From contig JAAZNU010000253.1 of the NCBI GenBank assembly GCA_012798135.1, forward strand, positions 1 through 22,428: a DNA stretch of 22,428 bases, read 5' to 3'. Below are positions 9,101 to 17,668 of this stretch, piece after piece. A program made the translations under genes and the position numbers. Position 1 is the first letter of the stretch. Each line of letters opens with the position of its first letter. Source of the stretch: Veillonellaceae bacterium (lineage in GTDB: Bacteria; Bacillota_C; Negativicutes; UBA1444). The notes beneath the pieces are model-generated. The model was not told where the DNA came from, did not search any database, and saw only the letters and a program-made list of their open reading frames with translations.

Positions 9101-9849
9101 TGCGTACCGCAATCCGAGGAGAGCAGGTCGACAAGACCCTGGCCGCCAGTGTCAACCGTGATGCTCAACGGTTGCGCGACCAGTACCGCAAGCTCGCCGT
9201 CGCCTATCACGAACATGATCGCCTCGACGGCGCCGGCGACGCCGCCAAGCAAGCACTCGTGCACAGTTCCACTTGGCTGGACCTTGGGCTCTTGTCACAG
9301 GTGTCCATCATCCCGGAAGGGAAGTTCGCGTCCTTGGAGGCACGGCTCGCCACCATCGGGACCTGCAAGACCTTCACCCCCGGAAGCTTCGACAAGGCCT
9401 TCATCTGCCCCGACTGCAAGTACCGCCCCACCCTCACGGCAGGTCCAACTGCCCGTGCCAGCGTGGACGTGGCGCGAGCCCAGGCCGAGCAGATGCGGCT
9501 GGAGTTCCTCTCCGCACTGCGCGACAGCCTCGCCGAAGAAGAGCTCCGCACTGGTATCCCCTTCCTTCCCCCACCGATCAGAAGTGAAGTCCAGGACTTC
9601 ATCGCCACCGGCGCCATCCCGTCTGGGCTGACTGAAGCGTTTGTGGCAGCCGCCAACCAACTCCTGCAGCGCTTCCGAATCGTGAAAGTCGATCGCGACG
9701 GGCTCTGGTCCCAAGTCGTAGCCCAAGCCACTTCCCTGACTCCTGACGAACTCGTCCAACGCTTCACCCAGTGGCTCGATCGGGAAGTGATCGCCGGCGA
9801 AGACCGCACTAGGGTACGGATCGTACCCGTCGAAGGGGCCGAAGAATGA
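6163..9849 (+). CDS. brxC: BrxC/PglY-type BREX ATPase (DUF6079-like)
   Basis: At 1228 residues this is the large AAA-like ATPase of the BREX core. Walker A is ATYGTGKT (68-75) and Walker B is LLLVVDE (about 174-180). The long remainder is mostly helical, with a late cysteine group (C1068, C1082, C1085) that could bind zinc. Size, motifs and place between brxF and pglX fit BrxC of type 3 systems. In characterised BREX systems BrxC is required for phage restriction and forms part of the complex with PglX and PglZ. GGAGAGG (6149-6155) precedes the ATG at a good distance, and the start overlaps the brxF stop. The stop overlaps the pglX start as ATGA, so all the genes are probably on one transcript. 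The frame is intact throughout and the motifs are complete, unlike in BrxF. Confidence 0.9.
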   Translation: MRYSDVVHFEPIESVKQLRAGSSQDQAAEDVRSYVISESMREVLTEVVIPQLRLDNPDVDHKGLLLVATYGTGKTHLMSAIAGVAEHAELAPLLTNPVAASEAARIAGGFKVIRVEIGAVRMGLRDLLAKELQRGLTGIGVTYEFPPLDQVVSNKDCLADMMAAFQAAYPDHGLLLVVDELLDYLRTRRDTELILDLGFLREMGEFCQSSWFRIIAGVQEMLWDNPRFALAQDEIRRVRERFQQFRISREDVAFVVQQRLLRKDDAQKGQIREHLQRFAPGFESMAADLPRFVELFPVHPSYLRTFEGLTIVEKRRVLETLSAAMRGLLDKEVPTDEPGLVCFDEYRTDLEADPSNRVILEVKEVLDRGRVLRERVSHGLKNKTDVGPALRIVDALTVHRLTTDDLNAPIGLTPEELRDDLCLLPPGTPELDPSFIASTIETIVGEIRLAVSGQFLSVNEANGQVYIDLKKTVDYEQQVEERAATLDEDALDSAYYKALERVLEVNDDPYVSGYRIWRYELPWAAHRVTRLGYLFMGAPNERSTAQPPRDFYVYFLQPYSGHAFDDEHRPDEVFLRLVNPDEVFTRALRRYAGAVQKAVETTTQHRAAFEQRRDLHLSEMVEWLRRHMATNVSVRYLGQERTFGQWLGAAAGARRSVKDQVDTIAAQLLAEHFEQRYPDYPRFSVDVTHANLGAVVTASLQSIARRRETMLGKAGLEALQLVDIEGAITADGPYARHLQAQLEEAAGKAVNRQALLVERDLGVPTWGPWHLEPGWLVVVAAALVYLGKAELGLPSGTIGATQLERLADTPLGELEKLTHVVPPAGLDLARLRRIATLVGAIPGEIHENLDPQVVVKLITQAEQLYSDASDAKTLILEAPRLWGEELFDDPAHRISRLDALVAAVAEVRSRTTAGKMRNVALSDDAITRAEEGKKELNRVRDLRASFEKLNPVVTYLTQAEDVLGDRDPNASEAEALRARLRTAIRGEQVDKTLAASVNRDAQRLRDQYRKLAVAYHEHDRLDGAGDAAKQALVHSSTWLDLGLLSQVSIIPEGKFASLEARLATIGTCKTFTPGSFDKAFICPDCKYRPTLTAGPTARASVDVARAQAEQMRLEFLSALRDSLAEEELRTGIPFLPPPIRSEVQDFIATGAIPSGLTEAFVAAANQLLQRFRIVKVDRDGLWSQVVAQATSLTPDELVQRFTQWLDREVIAGEDRTRVRIVPVEGAEE

Positions 9850-12473
9850 AACAGGGCGAGCTCTTCCAATCTCAACCTCAGGCAGAGGCCGACTCTCTGG
9901 CACGTCAAGACTTACTCAGCAGGCTTCCGGGATTGCGATCCGGCGGTTGTCCGCAGGGAAGCGACGAGGCCATTGTCGTCATGTCCACCCCAGAGGCTCA
10001 CACCGCGTGCCCCAATCCGTACATCGGTTCCTGGCTAGCGGCGCTTCCGGAGCGTGCTGGTGAGGAGCGAGAGGACCCGGGACCGTTCACTGAGGATGCC
10101 ACCGGCAAGAAAAACTCCCTGGTCTATAAGGCGCACTCGTATCCGACGAAGGTGCCTCCCGGCATCATCCTTCGCCAACTCCTTCACTACACCCGCCCCG
10201 GGGACGTCGTCTTGGACGGGTTCGCTGGGACCGGCATGACCGGCGTCGCAGCTCAGATGGCAGGACGCCCTGATCCGGAGACCCGCTCCGAGATCGAACT
10301 CGAAGCGAAACGGGACGGCCGCGCTGTCGAATGGGGCCAGCGCTACGCCATCCTCAACGACCTCGCCCCCGGAGCCACCTTCATCGCCGCCGGACTGAAC
10401 CTCCCGGTGGACGCCGACGCCTTCGACCGCGCCTCCGCGGCCCTGCTGGATCGGTTCGATCGCGAGTACGGCTGGATGTACCAGACCACCGTAGAGGGCA
10501 GACCCGCACGCATCGACTACACCATCTGGTCAGAGGTCTACACCTGCCCGCACTGCGGGGGCTCCGTCCTCTTCTACGACGCCGCCTTCGATCCCGAGAC
10601 GAAGGGCGTGGCTAACGAGTTCCCCTGCCCAGGATGCGGCGCAACAGTTTCGAAGACCCGGCTTGAACGCCGCTTCACCAAGGTTAGGACGCTTGGTGGG
10701 GACGTCATTGAGCGAGTTGAGTTTCAACCTGTTCGGATCGCGTGGACTCAGGGATCGGGACGAACCCGTAGGACGGGAGTGAAGACTCTCGACGAGGAGG
10801 ACCATTCTGTCTTGGCGCGCGTCGCTGGTCTCAGCTGGCGAGGGTTCCCAGCCTCTGAGCTTCCCATCGCCACGATGGTGCACGGCTCCCGGCTTGCCCC
10901 CAAGGGCTTCACCTCGGTGCACCATCTGTACCCGGATCGTTCTCTTGCAGCGCTTGGTGTTCTGTGGTCGTGGGTTGATGAGACGTCTGACCCCCACACG
11001 CGTCACGCTCTGAAGTTCTGGCTAGAGCAGGCCTTCTGGGGCCTCTCTTGGATGAACCGGTACAAAGCAAATGACTACTCCCAGGTGAACCGAGCGCAGA
11101 GTGGCGTGTTCTATGTTCCTTCGCTGGTGTCTGAGTGTTCGGTTCGCTACAACCTCGAAGGATCCTCACCGTCTGTTGGCAAGAGGGGGACCTTAGTCAA
11201 GCTGTGGCGGTCGTGGCAGCCCGCAGAGAACGCTGTACGGATCTCAACAGGGTCTGCGACGACTTTGCCGATCCCCGACGAAGCTGTCGATTACATCTTT
11301 GTCGACCCGCCTTTCGGTGAGAACATCCCGTACGCGGATCTGGCCCTCGTCGTCGAAAGCTGGCATGGCGTCAGGACCTCGGTAGCCGAGGAAGCCGTGG
11401 TCGACTCCGTCAAGGGAAAGACCACCGAGACCTATGGCGAGTTGATGACGGCCTGCTTCCGTGAGTTTCACCGGGTTTTGAAACCCGGGCGGTGGATGAC
11501 GGTGGAGTTCTCCAACTCCTCGAACGAGGTCTGGGCGGTGATTCAGCAGGGCTTGGCGGCTGCCGGGTTTGTCGTCGCTGACACGCGCGTGCTGGACAAG
11601 GAACAAGGCTCCTACCGTCAGGTGACTGCGAAGAATGCGGTGAAGAGGGACTTGATCATCTCCTGTTACAAGCCGGCGGTGGAGATGACCACTGCCGTGG
11701 TTGCCGCCGGCGGTGGTCAGCACGGGGTGTGGGCGTTTGTTCGCGAGCACCTGCGGCACTTGCCGACCACGGATGGGCACCGTAGCAAGGCCAGGGTGGT
11801 GCGAGAGCGGCACGCGGACCGCCTGTATGACCGGATGGTGGCGTTTCATGTCGCCAATGGGTTGCCGGTCCCGATGACAGCCTCGGAGTTCTATCGGGGT
11901 TTGGACGCGCAGTTTGTGCTGCGTGACGACATGTACTTCCTGCCGGAGCAGGCCCAGAAGTACGAGCGGTTCCGGATCACGTTCCGTGATTTGGAGGAAC
12001 AGCAACTCTTCGTGACGGATGAGAACTCTGCGGTCGCGTGGCTACGTCAGGTCCTTCGCCGCAAGGGCAGGCCAATGACTTTCGCGGAGATCCAACCCGA
12101 GTACATGAAGGAGCTGCAACAGGCCTCCGGCTCGTGGAGCGAGCTGCCCGACCTCCGGGTCCTGTTGGAGGAGAACTTCGTCCGCGACGCGGCGGGCGCA
12201 GCGTGGATGGTGCCCGACCCGAAGAAGGCCGATCACTTGGAGCAGTTGCGGCAGGTTGAGCTCCTCAAGGTGTTTTCGTCCTACGTTGGTGGCCGCGGCA
12301 CCCTGCCACGCTTCCGCGGGGAAGCGGTGCTGGCCGGGTTCAAACAGGCTTGGGCGGACAGCAACTACCGCCGCATCGTGGAGGTGGGGGACCGGTTGCC
12401 GGCAGACGCGCTGGCCGAACTGCCCGCCGCTCTGCACTACATCCGCAACGCCCGCAAGAGACTCGGGGCATGA
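9846..12473 (+). CDS. pglX: PglX-type (PglXI) BREX adenine-specific DNA methyltransferase
   Basis: This 875-residue SAM-dependent methyltransferase should produce the host DNA mark of the BREX system. The SAM-binding motif is DGFAGTG (FAGTG at 126-130) and the catalytic motif is DPPF (487-490), which indicates an N6-adenine (or other amino) methylase. Between them lie a zinc ribbon (CPHC 234-237, CPGC 261-264) and a long region that probably holds target recognition. A C-terminal domain of about 250 residues follows. The layout matches the PglXI (DUF1156-like) methylase of BREX-3, not the larger PglX of type 1. The start overlaps brxC by four bases; an internal ATG at codon 46 is a less likely start. 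The stop overlaps brxHII (ATGA). Codon use changes within the gene: T-ending codons are 6 of 100 in 10383-10682 and 28 of the next 100. Confidence 0.9.
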   Translation: MKQGELFQSQPQAEADSLARQDLLSRLPGLRSGGCPQGSDEAIVVMSTPEAHTACPNPYIGSWLAALPERAGEEREDPGPFTEDATGKKNSLVYKAHSYPTKVPPGIILRQLLHYTRPGDVVLDGFAGTGMTGVAAQMAGRPDPETRSEIELEAKRDGRAVEWGQRYAILNDLAPGATFIAAGLNLPVDADAFDRASAALLDRFDREYGWMYQTTVEGRPARIDYTIWSEVYTCPHCGGSVLFYDAAFDPETKGVANEFPCPGCGATVSKTRLERRFTKVRTLGGDVIERVEFQPVRIAWTQGSGRTRRTGVKTLDEEDHSVLARVAGLSWRGFPASELPIATMVHGSRLAPKGFTSVHHLYPDRSLAALGVLWSWVDETSDPHTRHALKFWLEQAFWGLSWMNRYKANDYSQVNRAQSGVFYVPSLVSECSVRYNLEGSSPSVGKRGTLVKLWRSWQPAENAVRISTGSATTLPIPDEAVDYIFVDPPFGENIPYADLALVVESWHGVRTSVAEEAVVDSVKGKTTETYGELMTACFREFHRVLKPGRWMTVEFSNSSNEVWAVIQQGLAAAGFVVADTRVLDKEQGSYRQVTAKNAVKRDLIISCYKPAVEMTTAVVAAGGGQHGVWAFVREHLRHLPTTDGHRSKARVVRERHADRLYDRMVAFHVANGLPVPMTASEFYRGLDAQFVLRDDMYFLPEQAQKYERFRITFRDLEEQQLFVTDENSAVAWLRQVLRRKGRPMTFAEIQPEYMKELQQASGSWSELPDLRVLLEENFVRDAAGAAWMVPDPKKADHLEQLRQVELLKVFSSYVGGRGTLPRFRGEAVLAGFKQAWADSNYRRIVEVGDRLPADALAELPAALHYIRNARKRLGA

Positions 12474-14902
12474 CACATTCCGAGACCGCGTGGGCGTGGT
12501 GGCCTGAGGGTCGAGAACCGGTTCGGATCTTGGGCCGTGATGAGCTCTGGGGCACTCCTGTCGTCGACGTGCTGTCACCTTCCCAACGTCGCATGCTCCG
12601 ACTCGGTGAGGCCTCGCTGAGCCCTCTCACGACACGACAGTGGAGCGCGGCCGAGGTGGTGTGGCGGGCAGCAGCGTTGCGATCACTCGCTTTGGCCGCA
12701 GCGGGAGAACCGTTGGCGGTGCGGCATGGCGGGGTCCGGCTCCTCCCACACCAAACAGCCACCCTGACGAGGGCACTCGCCCTGGACCCCGTGCGGCTCG
12801 GCCTCTGCGATGAGGTTGGTCTGGGCAAGACCATCACCGCCGGAGCGATCGCCGCTGAGCTTCGGGCCCGCCACCGCATCCGACGGATCCTGGTGGTGGC
12901 GCCCAAGGGGGTTCAGCTCCAGTGGGTGGCCGAAATGCAGGAGCGCTTTGCCGAAGACTACGTCCGAGTCGGACCAGAAGGGATTCCCGTCGATAGTGGT
13001 GTCGACGTTTGGAAGGCGTTCGACCGGATCGTTACCTCTTTGGACGCCGTCAAACCCCTCCGCACCCGGCCAGGGTGGACACCAGTCCAGATCAGTCGTT
13101 ACAACGAGAACCGTTTCCATGGCTTGGTGCGCGCCGGCTGGGACCTGGTCATCATCGATGAAGCCCACCACGTCGCTGGCTCGGATGACGCGGTGGCCCG
13201 CCACAAACTGGGCCGTGAGCTCACCGCCAGCACGGCCAACGTGCTGCTCTTATCGGCGACCCCACACTCTGGCAAATCCGAGTCCTTCCGCCGCTTCCTT
13301 GGCTTGTTGGACCCCGACTTCTTCCTTGGTTCCCCTATCACCCAAGCAGAAGTTGCCCGCGTCATCGCACGCACCGAGAAGCGCGGCGCTGTCGACGACA
13401 ACGGAATCCCACTGTTCCAACCCCGCACCACCCACCTGGAGTCCGTACCCTGGGCCGCGCACGCCCAGCATCGTCTGCTCTACGACGAGGTCACTGACTA
13501 CGTCCGTGACGGCTACGCCACCGCCCGCGCCACCGGTCGTACCGCCACCGGGTTCCTGATGCTCCTCTTCCAACGCCTCGTGGCGTCCTCCACCCCCGCC
13601 ATCCTCTCGGCGCTAGAGCGCCGACAGTTGGCCCTCTCCACAGCGGTCGGCCGCCCCGCCCCACTCGAGTTCGACGATTGGGCTGAACTAACCAGCGAAG
13701 AGCAGGACACGTCCGTTGACCTTGATACCCGGGCCCTGCTCACCAACGAAACGGACCGTCTCTCCCGCTTGGTGAACCTTGCCCGAGCCTGCTACTCGGC
13801 TGGCCCAGACCCCAAGACCCTCCATTTTCTGAGGCTGATCCGCCGGCTACGCCGCGACGAAGGTGACGCCCATGTCAAGGTCCTGGTGTTCACCGAGTTC
13901 CGCGCCACGCAGCAGATGCTGACCGAGTTGCTGGAGAGCCAAGGGATCGCCACCGTGGTTATCAACGGCCAAATGGGCCTTCAGGAACGAGCGCTGGCAC
14001 AGCAACGGTTCCGGGAGGACGCCGACGTGCTGGTTTCCACTGACGCCGGCGGCGAAGGGGTCAACCTTCAATTCGCCCACCTCGCCGTGAACTGGGACCT
14101 TCCTTGGGCGCCGACCCGGCTCGAACAACGCATCGGGCGGGTGGACCGCATCGGTCAAGCCCACCCCGTCAAAGCCTTCAACCTCATCCTGGAAGACTCC
14201 GTAGATCAGCGGGTCCTGGAGGTCCTCGAAGACAAACTCGCCACCATCCACGCCGAACTCGGAGCGGACAAGCGTGCCGACATCCTCGACAGTGCCGACC
14301 ACCTCATTGAGGACCTCTACGTCCGAGTCATCGCGGACCCGACCGCTGCGACCCGTGCTGGTGAGGACTTTGGCCGGCAACTCCGGGAGGAGTTGGCCGC
14401 CGGACGAGAAGCCCGCGACCTCCTCCAACCGACGACCAGGATCGACCTCTCCCCCCCTGACAGTCAACTCCCCACCCTGCTGACCGCTGCTGCCACAGCG
14501 CTGTCTCACCTGACGGAAAGCCCCGTGGACGACCCCGCTGACGTCCTCCAGCGGTTACCCCTTATGGCTCCCGGCGAACCCGTCCCCGTGATCTCCGGTG
14601 ACGCTGCCGGGTGGTTCTCCCTGTGGACGGTCGCCCCTTCAGACACGTCCTACCAAACTGGCTGCTACGCCGTCTTCCGCACCCTCGCTGGTCGCATCGA
14701 CCCCCACCACGCCGAGAGAACCTGGCAGGCTCTCTGCAACAAGCCCACCATCTTGGGCAGTGAGATCCCCGATCCTGGCACGTGGGAAACCCTCACCGAA
14801 CACGGTCGAGACTTCGGTTACGCCCCCCTCCAACGCCTCCAGAGTCGAGACTCGAGCGCACCCCGCGTCGACCTCGCCCTCTTGGTGCGGGTGGTGCCAT
14901 GA
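12470..14902 (+). CDS. brxHII: BrxHII, BREX type 3 SNF2/HepA-like helicase
   Basis: This 810-residue SF2 helicase carries Walker A DEVGLGKT (114-121), DEAHH (230-234), a LLSATPHSGK motif III, TDAGGEGVNLQ (from 524) and QRIGRVDRIGQ (553-563). It is the HepA-like helicase that accompanies PglXI and PglZ in type 3 (and type 5) BREX. An open frame extends upstream to 12350, but the ATG at 12470 overlaps the pglX stop by four bases as in the rest of the operon, and the upstream part reads as low-complexity shadow sequence, so 12470 is preferred. It ends in the ATGA that starts pglZ. Its core motifs resemble those of the SNF2 protein at 188-3580, but the flanking domains differ, so the two are not simple duplicates. 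Confidence 0.88.
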   Translation: MTHSETAWAWWPEGREPVRILGRDELWGTPVVDVLSPSQRRMLRLGEASLSPLTTRQWSAAEVVWRAAALRSLALAAAGEPLAVRHGGVRLLPHQTATLTRALALDPVRLGLCDEVGLGKTITAGAIAAELRARHRIRRILVVAPKGVQLQWVAEMQERFAEDYVRVGPEGIPVDSGVDVWKAFDRIVTSLDAVKPLRTRPGWTPVQISRYNENRFHGLVRAGWDLVIIDEAHHVAGSDDAVARHKLGRELTASTANVLLLSATPHSGKSESFRRFLGLLDPDFFLGSPITQAEVARVIARTEKRGAVDDNGIPLFQPRTTHLESVPWAAHAQHRLLYDEVTDYVRDGYATARATGRTATGFLMLLFQRLVASSTPAILSALERRQLALSTAVGRPAPLEFDDWAELTSEEQDTSVDLDTRALLTNETDRLSRLVNLARACYSAGPDPKTLHFLRLIRRLRRDEGDAHVKVLVFTEFRATQQMLTELLESQGIATVVINGQMGLQERALAQQRFREDADVLVSTDAGGEGVNLQFAHLAVNWDLPWAPTRLEQRIGRVDRIGQAHPVKAFNLILEDSVDQRVLEVLEDKLATIHAELGADKRADILDSADHLIEDLYVRVIADPTAATRAGEDFGRQLREELAAGREARDLLQPTTRIDLSPPDSQLPTLLTAAATALSHLTESPVDDPADVLQRLPLMAPGEPVPVISGDAAGWFSLWTVAPSDTSYQTGCYAVFRTLAGRIDPHHAERTWQALCNKPTILGSEIPDPGTWETLTEHGRDFGYAPLQRLQSRDSSAPRVDLALLVRVVP

Positions 14903-16689
14903 CTTGGCTTAATGGCGTGGTCACGGGTTTGTCGGCACCCGATTCGGGGAGTGTCGTTGTCCTCCTTGATCCTCGACAAGTCATCCCCCCTGAGAGCCTG
15001 CCAGGTTGGGCCTGGCACACGGTCGATTCGCGCTGGGAGCTCCGCCGCCTCTACGAACAACACGTTCGTTACCGTCCCGCCGCCGCACCGCCCCTTCTCG
15101 TTCAAGTCTGCGTGCAGGCACTTTCGCGGCGTGACGCACTCCCGTGGGACATCGCCCGCTTACCGGTCGCGACCCTCGACCCGGCTCTGCCTGATCCAGT
15201 CGTCAGCGCCTTGCCTCACCTTCCGGCCGAAGTCTCCACCGAACTGTGCCGCCGCGTGCGGGCGGGCGCTGGACCGGCTCCGGTGCTTGCCGAACTGTTG
15301 TTCGGTGTGTCCGTCCCTTCTCCTGACGTGGCGACAGAACTCTTGCTCGCGTTACGGGCCTACTCCGCTGGCCTCCCGCCAGCTGTCCGTGACTTGCTCC
15401 TTCCCGCGTTGGTCGACCCGCTAGCGCGCGACGCCCTTGGCGCCCCGTCCGCCGGGGGACCGCTTGCCTCAGCGTGGCGGGACTGGTGCGTGCACGGCGC
15501 GTCCAGTCCCCACCACCTCACCTTCACCGCCTGCGGACCTGCGCTCTTGATCTTGGTTGAGGCTGGGCTCCTCACACCCCCCGCGACCCTCGCGCCCGGT
15601 CTGCCTGCTTGGCTGGCCCTAGCCACAGCTCTCTCCGACCCAACGCCCGCCATCCGCGAACTCTTGGACCCGAGCCATGTCCCGACACCGTCGGATTTCA
15701 AGGGCTGGGCTTCCACCGCCCAGTGGTGGGCGCGTATCCGCTGGGCGTGCGCCACCGGTAAGGTCGAGCCCGCTGTGGTGGACCAGGCTTGGGAGCAGTG
15801 GTCCCAGCTCGACCATGAGTTCCTGCTCTGGCTTCAAGCGAACTACGCCCGCGAACTGGGCCGTTCTTACCTTCCTCCTCGCACCATCGACAAGGTCACT
15901 CCGTTCCTTGCCCGGCAACTGCGCCAACGTCACCGGCCCCAGATCCTGACCGTCATCGACGGCATGGGTTTGGCGCAATGGAACCAGTTGCGTGCCGCCT
16001 CTGGAGCGCGCGAAGTTGAGAGTTACCTCGTCCTGGCCGCTTTGCCCACCATCACCCAGGTCTCCCGGCAGGCACTCTTTGCCGGGCGTCAACCACAAGG
16101 CTTCGCTGCCACGATCCGTTCCCCTGCTGAGGAGCGTTGGTGGCGAACCTTCTGGACAGGACACGGCCTGTCTGCCGACCAAGTTCAGTTCCTCCACTCC
16201 GATGGCCGGATCCCCCCACACCTCCCTGACGGTGTGCGCGCGGCCGCGATCGTCATCAATCTCGTCGATGACGCCCTCCATGCGTCGGGATCATTTGGTG
16301 ACGTTGGCTTCCGAGATCTCGTCGCTCGGTTCGCTGACTCTGGGTATCTCCAGGGGTTGCTCGGCCTGGCACGATCGCAGGGTTGGGACCTTTGGTTCAC
16401 TGCGGACCACGGCAACCTTGTCTGTCAGGGACTACCCAACGCGATTCCGCGCCAAGGCCTGCGGGTCAGCTCCCGAGGCAAGAGGGTTTGGACCTTCGCC
16501 AGTCAGATCCTTCGTGATACTGCGGACGTCCCCGGCATAGCGTGGGATCCGCCCGGTTATCCCCAGACTGCCGGCTACCCGTTATTCGCCCGGAGCCGAA
16601 CGTGCTACGAAAGGGATGCCGTGCAAGTCAGCCACGGTGGCCTCAGCCTCGATGAGGTCTTTGTGCCCTTGGTGAGAGTGGAGACATGA
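14899..16689 (+). CDS. pglZ: PglZ, alkaline-phosphatase-superfamily BREX protein
   Basis: This 596-residue protein is the hallmark of BREX. The PglZ domain is in the C-terminal half. TVIDGMG contains metal-ligand D354. PTIT (T384, T386) occupies the nucleophile position of the alkaline phosphatase fold. TADHGN (D503, H504) and the terminal VSHGG (H579) with DEVFVPLV complete the metal-site motifs. The N-terminal half (about 1-330) is the usual variable region. The start at 14899 overlaps brxHII by four bases; the open frame continues upstream to 14782 but only as proline/arginine-rich shadow sequence. The stop overlaps brxA by four bases. PglZ interacts with PglX in studied systems; enzymatic activity is inferred from the intact metal site. 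Confidence 0.92.
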   Translation: MTWLNGVVTGLSAPDSGSVVVLLDPRQVIPPESLPGWAWHTVDSRWELRRLYEQHVRYRPAAAPPLLVQVCVQALSRRDALPWDIARLPVATLDPALPDPVVSALPHLPAEVSTELCRRVRAGAGPAPVLAELLFGVSVPSPDVATELLLALRAYSAGLPPAVRDLLLPALVDPLARDALGAPSAGGPLASAWRDWCVHGASSPHHLTFTACGPALLILVEAGLLTPPATLAPGLPAWLALATALSDPTPAIRELLDPSHVPTPSDFKGWASTAQWWARIRWACATGKVEPAVVDQAWEQWSQLDHEFLLWLQANYARELGRSYLPPRTIDKVTPFLARQLRQRHRPQILTVIDGMGLAQWNQLRAASGAREVESYLVLAALPTITQVSRQALFAGRQPQGFAATIRSPAEERWWRTFWTGHGLSADQVQFLHSDGRIPPHLPDGVRAAAIVINLVDDALHASGSFGDVGFRDLVARFADSGYLQGLLGLARSQGWDLWFTADHGNLVCQGLPNAIPRQGLRVSSRGKRVWTFASQILRDTADVPGIAWDPPGYPQTAGYPLFARSRTCYERDAVQVSHGGLSLDEVFVPLVRVET

Positions 16690-17408
16690 CCCGCCGAGTC
16701 CTCCTCGACCGCGACCTGACCCATGCGTGGCTCGACGCGGCCTTGAACCTTGCCACCTCTGCCACCCCCTTGGAGCAGGCACGCATCACGCTCACCGAAA
16801 GTCTCGAATGCGAGCCCTTGGGCGAGGAAGCACGTAGCAAGACGGTGACTGCGCTTACCCGGACGTGGCTCAATCCTGACCCGAGCGTGCGCCGCATACT
16901 CGACTGGGCAATTGCTCACAGTGTGGAGCAACTCGACAGTCGTCCGCTGCACATCGGAGCGCTCCTCGTCACCCAGCCGTTTTTCGCCGACCAAGCGGCA
17001 GTAGTTGGACGCATCCTCACCGTGCAGGACGACGTCGATACCAGAACCGTGCGTGCACGCATGCGTGCCCTGTGGGGTCCCCGCCGAGCGGTCGATGTGG
17101 CCGTGCAACGAACCATCAAGACCATGCGGTCCCTCGGGATGCTCCAGGGCACCGCGGGCGAGTCCCTCAGCCGGAAGGCGCCCCAAATCAACGTCCGCAC
17201 CCCCGTTACCGGAGGATGGCTTGCCGCCTGTCTTCTCCAGGCGCGAGATGCAGACTCTATCTCCACCACCGAGTTCTTCCACGCCCCTGAGCTCGTGTAC
17301 CTCCATCTCCCCACGCAACTTGAACTCGTCGAGTCAGGACTCCAACGATTTTCGGAGGGCGCCGGGCGGTCCGTTCTCTCGGCCCGCGCTCCAGCTCGTC
17401 AGCCGTGA
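16686..17408 (+). CDS. brxA: BrxA-like protein, last gene of the BREX-3 operon
   Basis: This 240-residue protein is called mainly from position: brxA closes type 3 operons after pglZ, and the length fits. The sequence is mostly helical, with a central part (LDWAIAHSVEQLDSRPLHIG) and a later RARMRALWGPRRAVDVAVQR segment followed by a conserved-looking RSLGML. This is compatible with the BrxA (DUF1819, NusB-like helical) family, which binds DNA in type 1 systems. No catalytic motif is seen. It overlaps pglZ by four bases, with GTGGAG just before the ATG. Its stop lies inside a small hairpin, and the next original gene is convergent with it. Confidence 0.75.
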   Translation: MTRRVLLDRDLTHAWLDAALNLATSATPLEQARITLTESLECEPLGEEARSKTVTALTRTWLNPDPSVRRILDWAIAHSVEQLDSRPLHIGALLVTQPFFADQAAVVGRILTVQDDVDTRTVRARMRALWGPRRAVDVAVQRTIKTMRSLGMLQGTAGESLSRKAPQINVRTPVTGGWLAACLLQARDADSISTTEFFHAPELVYLHLPTQLELVESGLQRFSEGAGRSVLSARAPARQP

Positions 17409-17429
17409 GCAGAGGAGGGGGAGCTCACG
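17404..17429. terminator. 7-bp inverted repeat at the end of brxA, possible terminator
   Basis: CGTGAGC (17404-17410) pairs with GCTCACG (17423-17429) across a 12-base purine-rich loop, overlapping the brxA stop codon. It lies between two convergent genes: brxA, and the original end of the interrupted minus-strand gene at 17454. It has no T-tract in either direction, so termination is only suggested by position. Confidence 0.3.
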
Positions 17430-17453
17430 AACACAAGCACCTTCTCGCCGAGT

Positions 17454-17649
17454 TCATTGTCCGGTCAGCTCCAAACGAAGCGCGGCCCTGAAGTCAAGAC
17501 CCGGATACCGGCGACTCGTCCACCTCTGCCACCGAGACGGATGCCGAGGCTCTCCACCAACCATGACTGGCGAAAGCCCGAGACCAGCCGCAAGACCGGA
17601 AACCCAAGAAGTCTGAGCCCGGAAATGATAGCGAGCAACACCTGAAGGT
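17454..17649 (-). pseudogene. Displaced 3' end of the DUF1643-like gene cut by the IS
   Basis: If the IS and one copy of the 125-bp repeat are removed, the minus-strand frame of the gene starting at 19804 runs on through 17524 without interruption. It reads HPSRWQ then RWTSRRYPGLDFRAALRLEL and TGQ, with a TGA at 17454-17456. The restored protein would have 151 residues. These bases therefore hold the original C-terminal coding end, now separated from its gene. The rest of the 17409-17649 interval is the spacer to brxA and the first repeat copy. No other gene is visible in it. Confidence 0.65.
17525..17649. repeat. 125-bp direct repeat, left copy (long target-site duplication)
   Basis: Bases 17525-17649 are identical to 19420-19544, from TCTGCCACCGAG to CACCTGAAGGT. 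The repeat stops exactly where the IS terminal inverted repeats begin (17650 and 19419), and the bases just outside differ between the two copies. IS1634 and IS1549 are known to generate long, variable-length direct repeats on insertion. This explains the length, which would be far too great for most IS families. Confidence 0.9.
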
Positions 17650-17663
17650 CCTGAGTTGGCTCA
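17650..17663 (+). repeat. Left terminal inverted repeat of the IS1634-family element
   Basis: CCTGAGTTGGCTCA is the reverse complement of 19406-19419 except at its sixth base. It lies immediately inside the 125-bp repeat, a few bases beyond the transposase stop codon. Confidence 0.85.
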
Positions 17664-17668
17664 TTCGT

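Noticed and set aside
12350..12469. Upstream extension of brxHII over pglX
   Set aside because: The added residues are glycine, arginine and proline-rich shadow sequence, and the ATGA junction at 12470 matches the other operon junctions.
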